Made by a program: the position numbers and the translations under genes. Positions 7,687 to 15,038 of a stretch of DNA of 33,919 nucleotides are shown one piece after another (within the stretch, counting starts at the first letter, position 1; each line of letters starts with the position of its first letter). The notes beneath the pieces were generated by a model. That model had not been told where the DNA came from. It saw nothing but the letters and a program-made list of their open reading frames with translations, and searched no databases. Source of the DNA: Bacteroidales bacterium (GTDB lineage: Bacteria; Bacteroidota; Bacteroidia; Bacteroidales; UBA932); NCBI GenBank assembly GCA_017398335.1, contig JAFQGK010000044.1, positions 1 through 33,919 on the forward strand. The letters are read 5' to 3'.

Positions 7687-8505
7687 ATGCATACAAGAGA
7701 AGAGAAGCTTCAGGCTTTCGGACGCATCCTTGACGTTCTTGATGAATTGAGAGAGAAATGTCCGTGGGACAGGAAGCAGACAAACGAGTCGCTTCGCCCT
7801 CAGACCATAGAGGAAGTCTATGAACTTAGCGATGCCATCCTCAAAGGAGAGGAACACGAACTGTCAAAGGAACTAGGAGATGTGCTTCTACACGTTCTTT
7901 TCTATTCGAAGATAGGAGAGGAGAAGCAGCACTTCGATGTTGTGGATGTCATCAACTTCCTGTGTGATAAGCTGATCTATCGTCATCCGCACGTATTCTC
8001 TTCTGCTGAGGTGGGTAGTGCTGAGGATGTGGTGAAGCAATGGGAAATGCTCAAGACAAAGGAGAAGGACGGAAACAAGCGTGTACTTTCGGGCGTACCT
8101 GATACCCTCCCGCCGCTTCTGAAGGCATATCGTATGCAGGACAAGGCTCGTGGTGTCGGCTTTGACTGGGAGAAGAAGGAAGATGTCTGGGAGAAGGTGA
8201 AAGAGGAAATGGGTGAATATCAGGCAGAACTGGATGCCATGGCAGCCGCGCAGACGGAAGATGAAAAGAAGGCCGCATATGACCGGGCTGAGGATGAACT
8301 TGGTGATTTTCTTTTTGCAACAGTCAATGCAGCAAGACTCTACGGCCTGAATCCGGATACTGCCCTGGAACGTACGTGTGCCAAATTCAGACGTCGTTTC
8401 ACATATCTTGAAGAGCATACCATCAGGCAGGGACGGGATCTCAAGGATATGACCTTAGCGGAGATGGATGCAATCTGGGACGAGGGCAAGGCTAAAGGAC
8501 TATAA
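7687..8505 (+). CDS. mazG: Nucleoside triphosphate pyrophosphohydrolase MazG
   Basis: 272 residues with the two MazG domains of the full-length housekeeping enzyme. Domain 1 (about 10-115) begins with LREKCPWDRKQTNESL and carries the Mg-binding pattern E-E-V-Y-E-L...E-L-G-D. Domain 2 (about 140-260) has KARGVGFDW and EEMGEYQAEL...EDELGDFLFA. The enzyme hydrolyses NTPs and dNTPs to NMP and PPi and is thought to clear non-canonical nucleotides or affect ppGpp pools. The frame is open far upstream (to 7396), but that part is antisense to the CoA-transferase. The ATG at 7687 gives the standard family N-terminus and lies 21 bp after a good -7 element. tcdA starts 1 bp after its stop, so the two are co-translated. 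Confidence 0.95.
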   Translation: MHTREEKLQAFGRILDVLDELREKCPWDRKQTNESLRPQTIEEVYELSDAILKGEEHELSKELGDVLLHVLFYSKIGEEKQHFDVVDVINFLCDKLIYRHPHVFSSAEVGSAEDVVKQWEMLKTKEKDGNKRVLSGVPDTLPPLLKAYRMQDKARGVGFDWEKKEDVWEKVKEEMGEYQAELDAMAAAQTEDEKKAAYDRAEDELGDFLFATVNAARLYGLNPDTALERTCAKFRRRFTYLEEHTIRQGRDLKDMTLAEMDAIWDEGKAKGL

Positions 8506-8506
8506 T

Positions 8507-9229
8507 ATGTACGATTGGCAGGAAAGGACAGCTATGCTGGTAGGGGAGGAGATGCTTGAGCATTTCCGTAATTCTACCGTTGCTGTGATAGGTGTCGGAG
8601 GTGTCGGAGGATATGCAGCAGAAATGATAGTGCGTGCAGGTGTCGGTCACTTGATTATTCTGGATAGTGATGACGTATCTCTGACCAATAAGAACAGGCA
8701 GCTTCTTGCCTTGGATTCTACGATCGGAAGGTCTAAGTGCGATGTGCTTGCGGAAAGGCTCAAGGACATAAATCCTGAGCTGGATCTTATTGTCATAAAG
8801 GAATATCTCGAAGCCGAGAAAGCAGGAGATGTGCTGGGCAATTACAATATAGACTTTCTTGTGGATGCTATAGATACTTTGTCTCCGAAGCTCCATCTCA
8901 TAAAATATTGTATGGACAATTCGATTCCACTTGTGTCCTCCATGGGGGCAGGTGCCAAGTTTGATGCGACGAAGGTGAGGATTACCGATGTCTCCAAGTC
9001 GTTCAACTGCCCGCTCGCATATATTGTCCGTAAAAGGCTCAGGCATATGGGTATAAAGAGCGGGTTCAAGGTGGTCTTTTCGGAAGAGCTGCCTGACAAG
9101 GAGTCCATAGTGCCGTGCGAAGACCGTAACAAGAAGTCGCAGGTCGGTACCATATCATATATTCCGGCTGTTTTCGGATGTGCCTGTGCTCAGGCGGTCA
9201 TACAAGGATTGATGTCTAAAAAACAATAA
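8507..9229 (+). CDS. tcdA: tRNA threonylcarbamoyladenosine dehydratase TcdA
   Basis: 240 residues of the E1-like/ThiF superfamily. The nucleotide-binding glycine loop VIGVGGVGGYAAEMIVRAGVG is at about 25-45, followed by LIILDSDDVSLTNKNRQ. The adenylation Asp region is FLVDAIDTLSPKLHLI, and the ending has the TcdA/CsdL-type RNKKSQVGTISYIPAVFGC. The enzyme uses ATP to cyclise t6A to ct6A at position 37 of ANN-decoding tRNAs. The ATG at 8507 is used because the longer in-frame start at 8468 lies within mazG and precedes the conserved N-terminus MYDWQERTAMLVG. Its place between mazG and a lipoprotein, with 1- and 2-bp gaps, indicates an operon, though no functional link is evident. Confidence 0.93.
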   Translation: MYDWQERTAMLVGEEMLEHFRNSTVAVIGVGGVGGYAAEMIVRAGVGHLIILDSDDVSLTNKNRQLLALDSTIGRSKCDVLAERLKDINPELDLIVIKEYLEAEKAGDVLGNYNIDFLVDAIDTLSPKLHLIKYCMDNSIPLVSSMGAGAKFDATKVRITDVSKSFNCPLAYIVRKRLRHMGIKSGFKVVFSEELPDKESIVPCEDRNKKSQVGTISYIPAVFGCACAQAVIQGLMSKKQ

Positions 9230-9231
9230 CC

Positions 9232-10977
9232 ATGAATATTACCAAAATACTTTTCATGGCCGCAATGACATTCGCTATGCTGTCATGCGGCTCTTCTGAC
9301 TATGTTGCAGATACTTTTGCGGAGGCAGATGATCCTGTTGTCCTTACACCGGAGGAAGAGGCTGCATGGAACCATACAGGAAATAAGCTGAATGCCGCCT
9401 GGGGAAGTCCTGATTTCCATTACAGCAGAAGTCTCGTCCCTGAAGTGCAGGATACGGATGTGTGTCAATTGTCTGCCTGGAAGGGAGAACGAGTGTCTGC
9501 TCAGATGTTGCTCTGGAGTCCGGAGGCTAAGAATGGTGTCACCTGCACTGTCGCAAATTTCAAGTCAGATGCTTCTGTACTGCCTTCATCAATAGCGGAA
9601 TCCAGATTCGTGCGCTACACGCTTGCTGACAAAAAGATGAAGAAATATAAAAGAGGCGAGCAGCCGGTTCTTTCTCCGGATATGCTTGACTCTCTTTCAG
9701 TTTTCGATATGGATGCCCGCACGACTCGTCCGGTCTGGATTACGATAAATGTCCCTCAGGATGCTGAAGCAGGTGTATATCGAACAAAGGTTACGGTAAG
9801 CCATAGCGGATGGGGCAAGGTCGTTCTTCCCTTGGAAGTCGAAGTTGTAGACAGAGTGCTTCCGACTCCGGATAAGTGGAACTATCATCTGGATTTGTGG
9901 CAGCATCCGACATCAGTGGCCCGTACTCAAGGACTTGAAGTGTGGAGCGATGCACACTTCGAGGCGTTGAAACCAGTGATGAAACGTCTTGCCGATGCGG
10001 GACAGAAAGTCATTACCGCAACCTTGAACAAGGACCCTTGGAATCATCAGTGCTATGACGGCTACGAGCCTATGATTCTCTGGACAAAGCATAAAGACGG
10101 CAGCTGGAGCTATGATTACTCTGTGTTCGACCGTTGGGTGCAGCTGATGCTGGACCTTGGAATAAACCGATATATCAACTGCTATTCTATGGTTCCGTGG
10201 AATTGTGAACTTGAATACCTTGATGAGTCGGAAGGCAAGGTTGTTACAGTAAAGGCGGAACCAGGTACCCGTATCTTTACTGAAATCTGGAAACCTTTCC
10301 TTTTTGATTTCAAGAGGCATCTCGCTGAGAAAGGATGGCTTGAGATTACCAATATAGCGATGGATGAGCGCTCTCCGGAGGCAATGACAGCAGCAGCCGA
10401 CCTTCTGATGGAATGTGCTCCGGAAATGGGTTTTGCACTTGCCGACAACCACCGCTCATATAAGAAGTTCACCATAATGAGGGACGTATGCGTTGCGATA
10501 CATCATGCTATTGTGGATCCGGAGGATATAAGAGCCCGTCGTGAGAATGGTTTCGTTACCACTTTCTATGTCTGCTGCAACCCTATGTATCCTAATACTT
10601 TCACTTCATCGCATCCATATGAGGCTGCTCTGCTGGGATGGTATAATGTGGCTCACGATTATGACGGAATGCTCCGTTGGGCATATAACTCATGGGCTGA
10701 AGACCCTCAGTATGATTCAAGGTATCCGAGGTGGATGAGTGGTGATACATATCTCGTATATCCATATAACAGGTCATCAATACGTTTTGAACGCCTGATC
10801 GATGGAATCGAAGTGGCGGAAAAGGTGCGTCAGCTGAGAAAGGATGGTGTGGATATTCCGGAGGTTGAGGCTGTCCTGGAGAAAATGCGCTCGATGAATG
10901 CCCACGATCCTTCGCTTCCATGGCAGGAGGTTGTCGCTGAAGCGGAAGCAGCTCTCGCTGAGGCGTCGCGTAAGTAG
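9232..10977 (+). CDS. GH123-like (DUF4091) glycoside hydrolase lipoprotein
   Basis: 581 residues. The N-terminus is a lipoprotein signal with lipobox M-L-S-C19, so the protein is anchored to a membrane and probably reaches the outer membrane. Residues about 60-215 look like a beta-sandwich (SAWKGERVSAQMLLWSP, PVWITINVPQDAEAGVYRTKVTV). From about 220 onward the sequence resembles the DUF4091/GH123 (beta/alpha)8 domain: NYHLDLWQHP, INCYSMVPWN, NIAMDERSPEAM, NSWAEDP. GH123 enzymes are retaining beta-N-acetylgalactosaminidases that use a neighbouring Asp-Glu pair. D378-E379 in AMDER is at the expected place. A role in host glycan or glycolipid breakdown is inferred. The gene follows tcdA by 2 bp, which is an unusual setting since no SusCD pair, sulfatase or regulator of a polysaccharide locus is near. 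Confidence 0.8.
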   Translation: MNITKILFMAAMTFAMLSCGSSDYVADTFAEADDPVVLTPEEEAAWNHTGNKLNAAWGSPDFHYSRSLVPEVQDTDVCQLSAWKGERVSAQMLLWSPEAKNGVTCTVANFKSDASVLPSSIAESRFVRYTLADKKMKKYKRGEQPVLSPDMLDSLSVFDMDARTTRPVWITINVPQDAEAGVYRTKVTVSHSGWGKVVLPLEVEVVDRVLPTPDKWNYHLDLWQHPTSVARTQGLEVWSDAHFEALKPVMKRLADAGQKVITATLNKDPWNHQCYDGYEPMILWTKHKDGSWSYDYSVFDRWVQLMLDLGINRYINCYSMVPWNCELEYLDESEGKVVTVKAEPGTRIFTEIWKPFLFDFKRHLAEKGWLEITNIAMDERSPEAMTAAADLLMECAPEMGFALADNHRSYKKFTIMRDVCVAIHHAIVDPEDIRARRENGFVTTFYVCCNPMYPNTFTSSHPYEAALLGWYNVAHDYDGMLRWAYNSWAEDPQYDSRYPRWMSGDTYLVYPYNRSSIRFERLIDGIEVAEKVRQLRKDGVDIPEVEAVLEKMRSMNAHDPSLPWQEVVAEAEAALAEASRK

Positions 10978-10981
10978 ACTA

Positions 10982-11012
10982 TTTCATTTTAATGTACTAA
11001 TTTGTATATTTG
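10982..11012 (+). promoter_or_regulatory. Predicted promoter of the GNAT-prfA operon
   Basis: TATATTTG (11005-11012) matches the -7 consensus exactly. A TTTC at 10982-10985, 19 bp upstream, could serve as the -33 box. It lies in the 100-bp gap after the lipoprotein gene and 65 bp before the chosen start at 11078. The in-frame ATG at 11027 would leave a leader of only a few bases. Confidence 0.55.
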
Positions 11013-11077
11013 CAGGTTGTATCTATATGGTGCAGCCTGCATTGTTTATATTGCTGAGCAAAAAGCCCTTATTGAGT

Positions 11078-12202
11078 ATGAGTAATTATCGTATCATAGA
11101 AGTCTGTAATAAGAGAGACCTGAAGAGGTTCATCAGATTCATTGACGACCTTTATAAAGGTTGTGATATGTATGTGCCTCCTCTGCACAAGGGACAGGAA
11201 CGCGACCTGATGCATTCTCCTTCGTTGGAGTACTGCACCAGAAAGATGTGGATTGTCGAGGATGAGAAAGGAAAGGTTGTGGGAAGGATATGTGCAATGA
11301 TCAATCCACGTTACAATGAGAAATACGACAAGAAGAGAGTCCGTTTCGGATGGTTTGACCTTATCAACGATGTGGAGGTAGCCAGACTCCTTATCGGTAC
11401 GGCTGAAGCATGGGCAAAGGAAAACGGTATGGAAGAGATTCACGGACCTCTTTTCTACAACACCCTCGGACGTCAGGGAATGCTGATAGAAGGATTCGAC
11501 AAACTTCCTCCGTTCTCATGTCTTTATAACTATCCTTATTATGTTGACTTGATGCAGCAGCTCGGATTTGAGAAGGAGTGTGACTGGATACAGTATATGA
11601 TGCCTGCTGACCAGGGAGTTGATGACAGGATGAAGGCCATAGCAGACAGGTTGATGCAGAGGTATAAGCTCAAGGTAGCAGACTTCGACAAGCTGAAGAA
11701 GGATAAGGAGACCGTAAAGAAGTTCTTCAGGATGTATAATGCCAGCTTTGACGGAATGGTACACAATTTCATTCCTTTCACTGATGCAGAAATCGAGGAG
11801 GAATGCAGACAGATCATGAGTCAGTTGAACAGTAAACTCTGCTGTGTGCTCATGGATGAGGATGATGAAGTTGCAGCTTTCGGTATCTCTACGCCTTGTC
11901 TGTCGCGTGCGATGCAGAAGGCTAAGGGAAGTCTCTTTCCGTTCGGATGGTACCATGTGTTCAAGGCTCTGAGGAATTTCGAACGTGTAGACCTGATGAT
12001 CGAAGGTGCTGCTCCTAAGTGGCAGAATACGGGAATATCGTCGGTATTCCACGGAGTCATGGCCCAGCAGTATAAGGAGGCAGGATGTAAATGGGCCTTG
12101 GCAAATCCTCAGATAGAGACCAATAAGGCCGTTAATGTATGGGGACGATATGAGCACCAGTTCTGGCTCAGACGCAGATGCTGGATAAAGGAGATAAAAT
12201 AA
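11078..12202 (+). CDS. GNAT-like N-acetyltransferase of unknown substrate
   Basis: 374 residues. The N-terminal part (about 1-170) reads like an acyltransferase fold (RFIRFIDDLYKGCDMYVPPLHKGQERDLM, IVEDEKGKVVGRICAMINP, GTAEAWAKENGMEEIHGPL). The C-terminal part (about 190-374) has a second GNAT-like half with VLMDEDDEVAAFGI and ends WGRYEHQFWLRRRCWIKE. Proteins with this architecture are widespread in Bacteroidota and usually annotated only as hypothetical or GNAT family. No signal peptide or membrane helix is seen, so it should be cytoplasmic. The ATG at 11078 is preferred to upstream in-frame ATGs because those overlap the preceding gene or the promoter. It lies 13 bp upstream of prfA and is probably co-transcribed. 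The substrate is unknown. Confidence 0.7.
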   Translation: MSNYRIIEVCNKRDLKRFIRFIDDLYKGCDMYVPPLHKGQERDLMHSPSLEYCTRKMWIVEDEKGKVVGRICAMINPRYNEKYDKKRVRFGWFDLINDVEVARLLIGTAEAWAKENGMEEIHGPLFYNTLGRQGMLIEGFDKLPPFSCLYNYPYYVDLMQQLGFEKECDWIQYMMPADQGVDDRMKAIADRLMQRYKLKVADFDKLKKDKETVKKFFRMYNASFDGMVHNFIPFTDAEIEEECRQIMSQLNSKLCCVLMDEDDEVAAFGISTPCLSRAMQKAKGSLFPFGWYHVFKALRNFERVDLMIEGAAPKWQNTGISSVFHGVMAQQYKEAGCKWALANPQIETNKAVNVWGRYEHQFWLRRRCWIKEIK

Positions 12203-12215
12203 ATTATTAATATAT

Positions 12216-13298
12216 ATGGCAGATAATTCACTGTTGGAGAAGGTATTAGGCCTTCAGGAGAAATATGATGCGCTTCAGGCTCAGCTTGCAGATCCGGAAG
12301 TGATATCTGATATGAAGAGATTCGTGCAGCTCAATAAGGAGTACAAGGAACTGACTCCGATCATTGAGGCTGGAAATGAATTCAAGAAGGTTCTTGAGAA
12401 TTACGAGATGGCAAAGGAGATTCTTGCCACCGAGAAGGATGAGGACCTTAGAGAAATGGCAAAGGAAGAAATTGCAGAGATTGAACCTAAGCTTCCGGAT
12501 ATGGAGCAGAATATCAAGCTTCTCCTTATTCCTGCTGACCCTCAGGACAGCAAGAACGCTATCCTTGAGATCCGTGGTGGCTCAGGTGGAGATGAGGCTG
12601 CTATTTTTGCAGGTGACCTTTTCCGTATGTATTCCAAGTTCTGTGAAACCCGTGGTTGGAGACTTGAGGTTACCAATCAGGCTGAAGGAGCGGCAGGCGG
12701 ATTCAAGGAAATCGTATGCAAGGTATCAGGTGACGGCGTGTATGGTGTCCTGAAATATGAATCAGGTGTTCATCGTGTGCAGCGCGTACCCCAGACAGAA
12801 ACTCAGGGCCGCGTACATACATCAGCAGCGTCTGTAGCAGTACTTCCGGAAGCAGATGAGTTTGATATTGAATTGAATATGAACGACATCCGTAAGGATA
12901 CTTTCTGCTCTTCAGGTCCTGGAGGACAGTCGGTCAACACCACATATTCCGCTATCCGTCTTACACATATCCCATCTGGTCTCGTAGTTCAGTGCCAGGA
13001 TGAAAAGTCACAGCTGAAGAATTTCGACAAGGCTCTTGCCGAGCTTCGTACCCGTCTTTATAACATGGAGTATGAAAAATATCTGGCGGAGATCTCAGCA
13101 AAGCGTAAGACAATGGTTGCAGGTGGTGACCGTTCAGCAAAGATACGCACATATAACTATCCTCAGTCGCGCGTGACCGACCATCGTATCAATTATACGA
13201 TGTATAATCTTCCGGTATTTATGGATGGTGCGATTCAGGATGTGATTGATCAGCTTCAGATTGCCGAAAACGCAGAGCGCCTTAAGGCGGCAGAGTAG
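12216..13298 (+). CDS. prfA: Peptide chain release factor 1
   Basis: 360 residues, the usual RF1 length. The N-terminal helical domain is followed by the stop-codon recognition region with P192-Q193-T194 (RVPQTETQGRVHTSAA), the P-x-T motif that marks RF1 and its UAA/UAG specificity rather than RF2 (S-P-F). The catalytic G236-G237-Q238 lies in SSGPGGQSVN, where the Gln is normally methylated by PrmC. It ends translation at UAA and UAG in the ribosomal A site. It shares a predicted transcript with the GNAT-like gene upstream. The stop is UAG, one of its own codons. It is followed by the first copy of the double-hairpin repeat, which may end the transcript. Confidence 0.97.
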   Translation: MADNSLLEKVLGLQEKYDALQAQLADPEVISDMKRFVQLNKEYKELTPIIEAGNEFKKVLENYEMAKEILATEKDEDLREMAKEEIAEIEPKLPDMEQNIKLLLIPADPQDSKNAILEIRGGSGGDEAAIFAGDLFRMYSKFCETRGWRLEVTNQAEGAAGGFKEIVCKVSGDGVYGVLKYESGVHRVQRVPQTETQGRVHTSAASVAVLPEADEFDIELNMNDIRKDTFCSSGPGGQSVNTTYSAIRLTHIPSGLVVQCQDEKSQLKNFDKALAELRTRLYNMEYEKYLAEISAKRKTMVAGGDRSAKIRTYNYPQSRVTDHRINYTMYNLPVFMDGAIQDVIDQLQIAENAERLKAAE

Positions 13299-13317
13299 TC
13301 TAGGGACAATTCACATA

Positions 13318-13431
13318 CATTAGCGTGCACAGGAGGGATTTTCGTGACCCCTGTGCGCGCTAATCTGCTTTTGGTGGCTCTCAGTCCGGTTTGTCCGTAC
13401 ACGGGAGGTCCAGAAAATGCCCCCTGTGTAC
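13318..13431 (+). repeat. Double-hairpin REP/BIME-like element, copy A
   Basis: A 114-bp element repeated at 15688-15801 with 9 differences, all transitions (92% identity). Hairpin 1 pairs 13321-13333 with 13350-13362: 13 bp with one G-T pair, loop containing GATTTTC. Hairpin 2 pairs 13397-13405 with 13423-13431: 9 bp with one G-T pair. The reverse complement of hairpin 2 resembles hairpin 1 (GTRCACAGG-R-GG-S-ATTTTC...GACC), so the element is two REP-like units in inverted orientation, as in a BIME. It starts 19 bp after prfA and ends 1 bp before the RAYT stop codon, between two convergent genes. Such hairpins may stop transcription from both sides, protect mRNA ends, or be substrates of the neighbouring RAYT. 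Confidence 0.88.
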
Positions 13432-13432
13432 C

Positions 13433-14332
13433 TCAACTGCTTAATATTCGGGATATAATATCACGAGGAAGTCCTAGAACTCTGCTCAACTGTGGGATTG
13501 ATGTCTTGTTGTTGAAGAAGACAGTCTTTATAATAGAGCATTTCTGCTGATTCGTCAATTCGGCTATCTTCTTTCCGTTGAATCTGCTTGCAGCTATTTT
13601 CTCAGTAGATGATAAAAGGTCAGTGTCATTGACGCCAAGCAGTGGCTTGCACGCCATTTCATATTCCATTAAGGCATCATTACATGTGCCGAGATGAAAA
13701 AGGAATAGTCTGCCTGAATTTATAAATGCTTTCTCTACAATCTCATATGCAACGAATGATCTGGGCGATATCATGCCTTCCATATTGATTGTGAATGGAC
13801 AGTCTTCCAGGTCCGGCCTTGTTTTCAGTACTCTTCTTATCTCTCGTGGTCCCATTGAAGTTATGCTCCTGTAATCTTCGTCACAGTCTCTGAAATAGCA
13901 GAAGTAACTTGACCATGGATAGTCTTCTATCTTTCTGCAGACCTTTGCACTGATTGAGTTTCTCAATATGTAGGCTATGCAGTTTCGGAAGTATTGAATT
14001 GTGTCAATAAGCGAAATGCTGTCCTTTATTTTGTGTAGAGCCTTCCTCAAGCCATATTTCCTTTTAAGATAAGTTGAATATGACTGTTTGAAAAGCTTTA
14101 TGAATTGTTCGGCTTGTTCTCGACTCCGACATATGCACATTGTGTGTATATGATTGGACATAAGGCAGAAGGCAACGATGATGGTCTTAGTCTTCCATGA
14201 TGTAATGGCAAGATAGTTCAATGCTGTCCGGAAATCTTCTTCGTCTCTCATGATGATGGGACTTTCTTCTCCATTAGTGCAGATGTGATAGCAGTTGCCC
14301 TCGAAAAGTTCTTCAAGAATTATGGTTTTCAT
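13433..14332 (-). CDS. REP-associated tyrosine transposase (RAYT, Y1/HUH family)
   Basis: 299 residues. The IS200-like Y1 transposase domain covers about 1-160. The HUH metal-binding motif is H61-I-H63 in CLMSNHIHTMCI. The RAYT hallmarks Y121-I-L-R-N-S (family Y-I-x-x-N-P, Tyr121 the candidate nucleophile; Tyr85, Tyr88 and Tyr93 are alternatives) and DYPWSSYFCYF follow. The C-terminus (about 240-299) is a helix-turn-helix-like extension (STEKIAASRF..., ISIPQ-like QLSRVLGLPRDIISRIL). These enzymes nick and join single-stranded REP/BIME DNA and are thought to spread those repeats; they are usually single copy. Here the stop codon lies next to copy A of a REP-like element, with copy B 2.4 kb away. 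The gene appears intact. I found no clear promoter in front of it. Confidence 0.9.
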   Translation of the reverse strand: MKTIILEELFEGNCYHICTNGEESPIIMRDEEDFRTALNYLAITSWKTKTIIVAFCLMSNHIHTMCICRSREQAEQFIKLFKQSYSTYLKRKYGLRKALHKIKDSISLIDTIQYFRNCIAYILRNSISAKVCRKIEDYPWSSYFCYFRDCDEDYRSITSMGPREIRRVLKTRPDLEDCPFTINMEGMISPRSFVAYEIVEKAFINSGRLFLFHLGTCNDALMEYEMACKPLLGVNDTDLLSSTEKIAASRFNGKKIAELTNQQKCSIIKTVFFNNKTSIPQLSRVLGLPRDIISRILSS

Positions 14333-14471
14333 TATATGGGTTTTACCCTAAAATTAGGTTTATGGTAGGTCATTCCGGTTGTATTATAAAAAACATATGT
14401 CAGATTTTTCTTTTTTTTATGATTATAAATAAATTTTAGTATGGTAAGATTTACTTTTATATCAAATATAA

Positions 14472-14486
14472 TTAACTAATTGTTAA
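14472..14486 (+). promoter_or_regulatory. Candidate operator (inverted repeat TTAAC-5-GTTAA)
   Basis: A perfect 5-bp inverted repeat with a 5-bp centre, ending 6 bp before the -33 box. With a second repeat over the -7 box (14505-14521) that has the same 5-bp centre, it is a candidate site for the XRE regulator encoded last in the operon. In AT-rich DNA such a short repeat can occur by chance. Confidence 0.3.
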
Positions 14487-14492
14487 ATACGC

Positions 14493-14522
14493 TTGACAAA
14501 TAGAAAAGTTTATTTAACTTTG
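14493..14522 (+). promoter_or_regulatory. Promoter of the membrane-protein/XRE operon
   Basis: TTG (14493-14495, in CTTGAC) and TAACTTTG (14515-14522) are separated by 19 bp, an exact fit to the Bacteroidota sigma-ABfr pattern. It lies 42 bp before the ATG at 14565. A 6-bp inverted repeat, AAAGTT-TATTT-AACTTT (14505-14521), overlaps the -7 element, so a bound repressor would block it. Confidence 0.72.
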
Positions 14523-14564
14523 TGTCGAGAAATTCACAATATGTCTAATAAACGATGAGCTATT

Positions 14565-15038
14565 ATGAAAAAGAATTATCTCTTGCCAAACTTCTTTAAG
14601 AAAGTCGGTTTGGTGATGTTTCTGCCGTTCTGCATTGCTTGCGTGTGGCTTCTTCTTGGCCCCGGAGAATGTGATTTGATTCTTGTTGATGTGCCAGCTT
14701 TTTTGACTCTTGATCTGGATGGCGTGGATGACTGGTTCGAGATGACTAAGACGGATCCTATAAACGAAATCTGTATGCTCGGATTCATTGTTTCACTCGT
14801 ATTTGTGGCACTTTCAAGAGAAAAGGATGAGGATGAAATGACGGCAGTAGTAAGAATGCAGTCATTCGTGTGGAGCTTCTGGTGTACTGCAATAGTTGAG
14901 GCTGTAGCGGTTTTGCTGACCTATGAGCTGACATTCCTGAATTTCGCCTTTGTGTCAGTGTTTGTGTGCTTCCTGAGTTATATAATAAAGTTCAATTTCG
15001 AAATGGCTAAGATAAGGAGGATGGAAAATGAAAAATAG
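14565..15038 (+). CDS. Small four-helix membrane protein (paralogue 1)
   Basis: 157 residues, family not recognised by name. Four membrane segments are predicted (about 14-34, 67-85, 103-122, 125-142). It shares with the next gene the N-terminal pattern Y-x-L-P-x-x-x-K-K-V-G-x-x-M and a conserved acidic cytoplasmic motif after the second helix, L-S-x-E-K-x-E-D-E-M (here LSREKDEDEM). The two are therefore diverged tandem duplicates. Its reading frame overlaps the next by 11 bp. Membrane protein pairs like this, encoded with a very small XRE repressor, recur in Bacteroidota and Firmicutes genomes, usually without assigned function. The predicted loop between helices 1 and 2 is long and acidic (GPGECDLILVD...DDWFEM). 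Function is unknown. Confidence 0.82.
   Translation: MKKNYLLPNFFKKVGLVMFLPFCIACVWLLLGPGECDLILVDVPAFLTLDLDGVDDWFEMTKTDPINEICMLGFIVSLVFVALSREKDEDEMTAVVRMQSFVWSFWCTAIVEAVAVLLTYELTFLNFAFVSVFVCFLSYIIKFNFEMAKIRRMENEK

Larger units (their letters stand above)
14333..14564. other. AT-rich divergent intergenic region
   Basis: 232 bp between the RAYT start (minus) and the first membrane-protein gene (plus). It is strikingly AT-rich compared with its neighbours. It holds the promoter at 14493-14522 and two inverted repeats annotated separately. The short palindromic stretch CCTAA-AA-TTAGG (14347-14358) lies near the RAYT start. I see no further open frame. Confidence 0.6.

Noticed and set aside
9913-10452. 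A 179-codon minus-strand open frame within the GH123-like gene
   Set aside because: It has no recognisable domain and lies wholly opposite a well-supported gene. It reflects codon bias of the sense gene.
11516-12157. A 213-codon minus-strand open frame opposite the GNAT-like gene
   Set aside because: No conserved motif, no promoter, and its composition mirrors the sense strand.
13344-13550. A 68-codon plus-strand open frame over BIME copy A
   Set aside because: It runs through the hairpin repeat and into the RAYT gene on the other strand, with no start signal or protein-like pattern.
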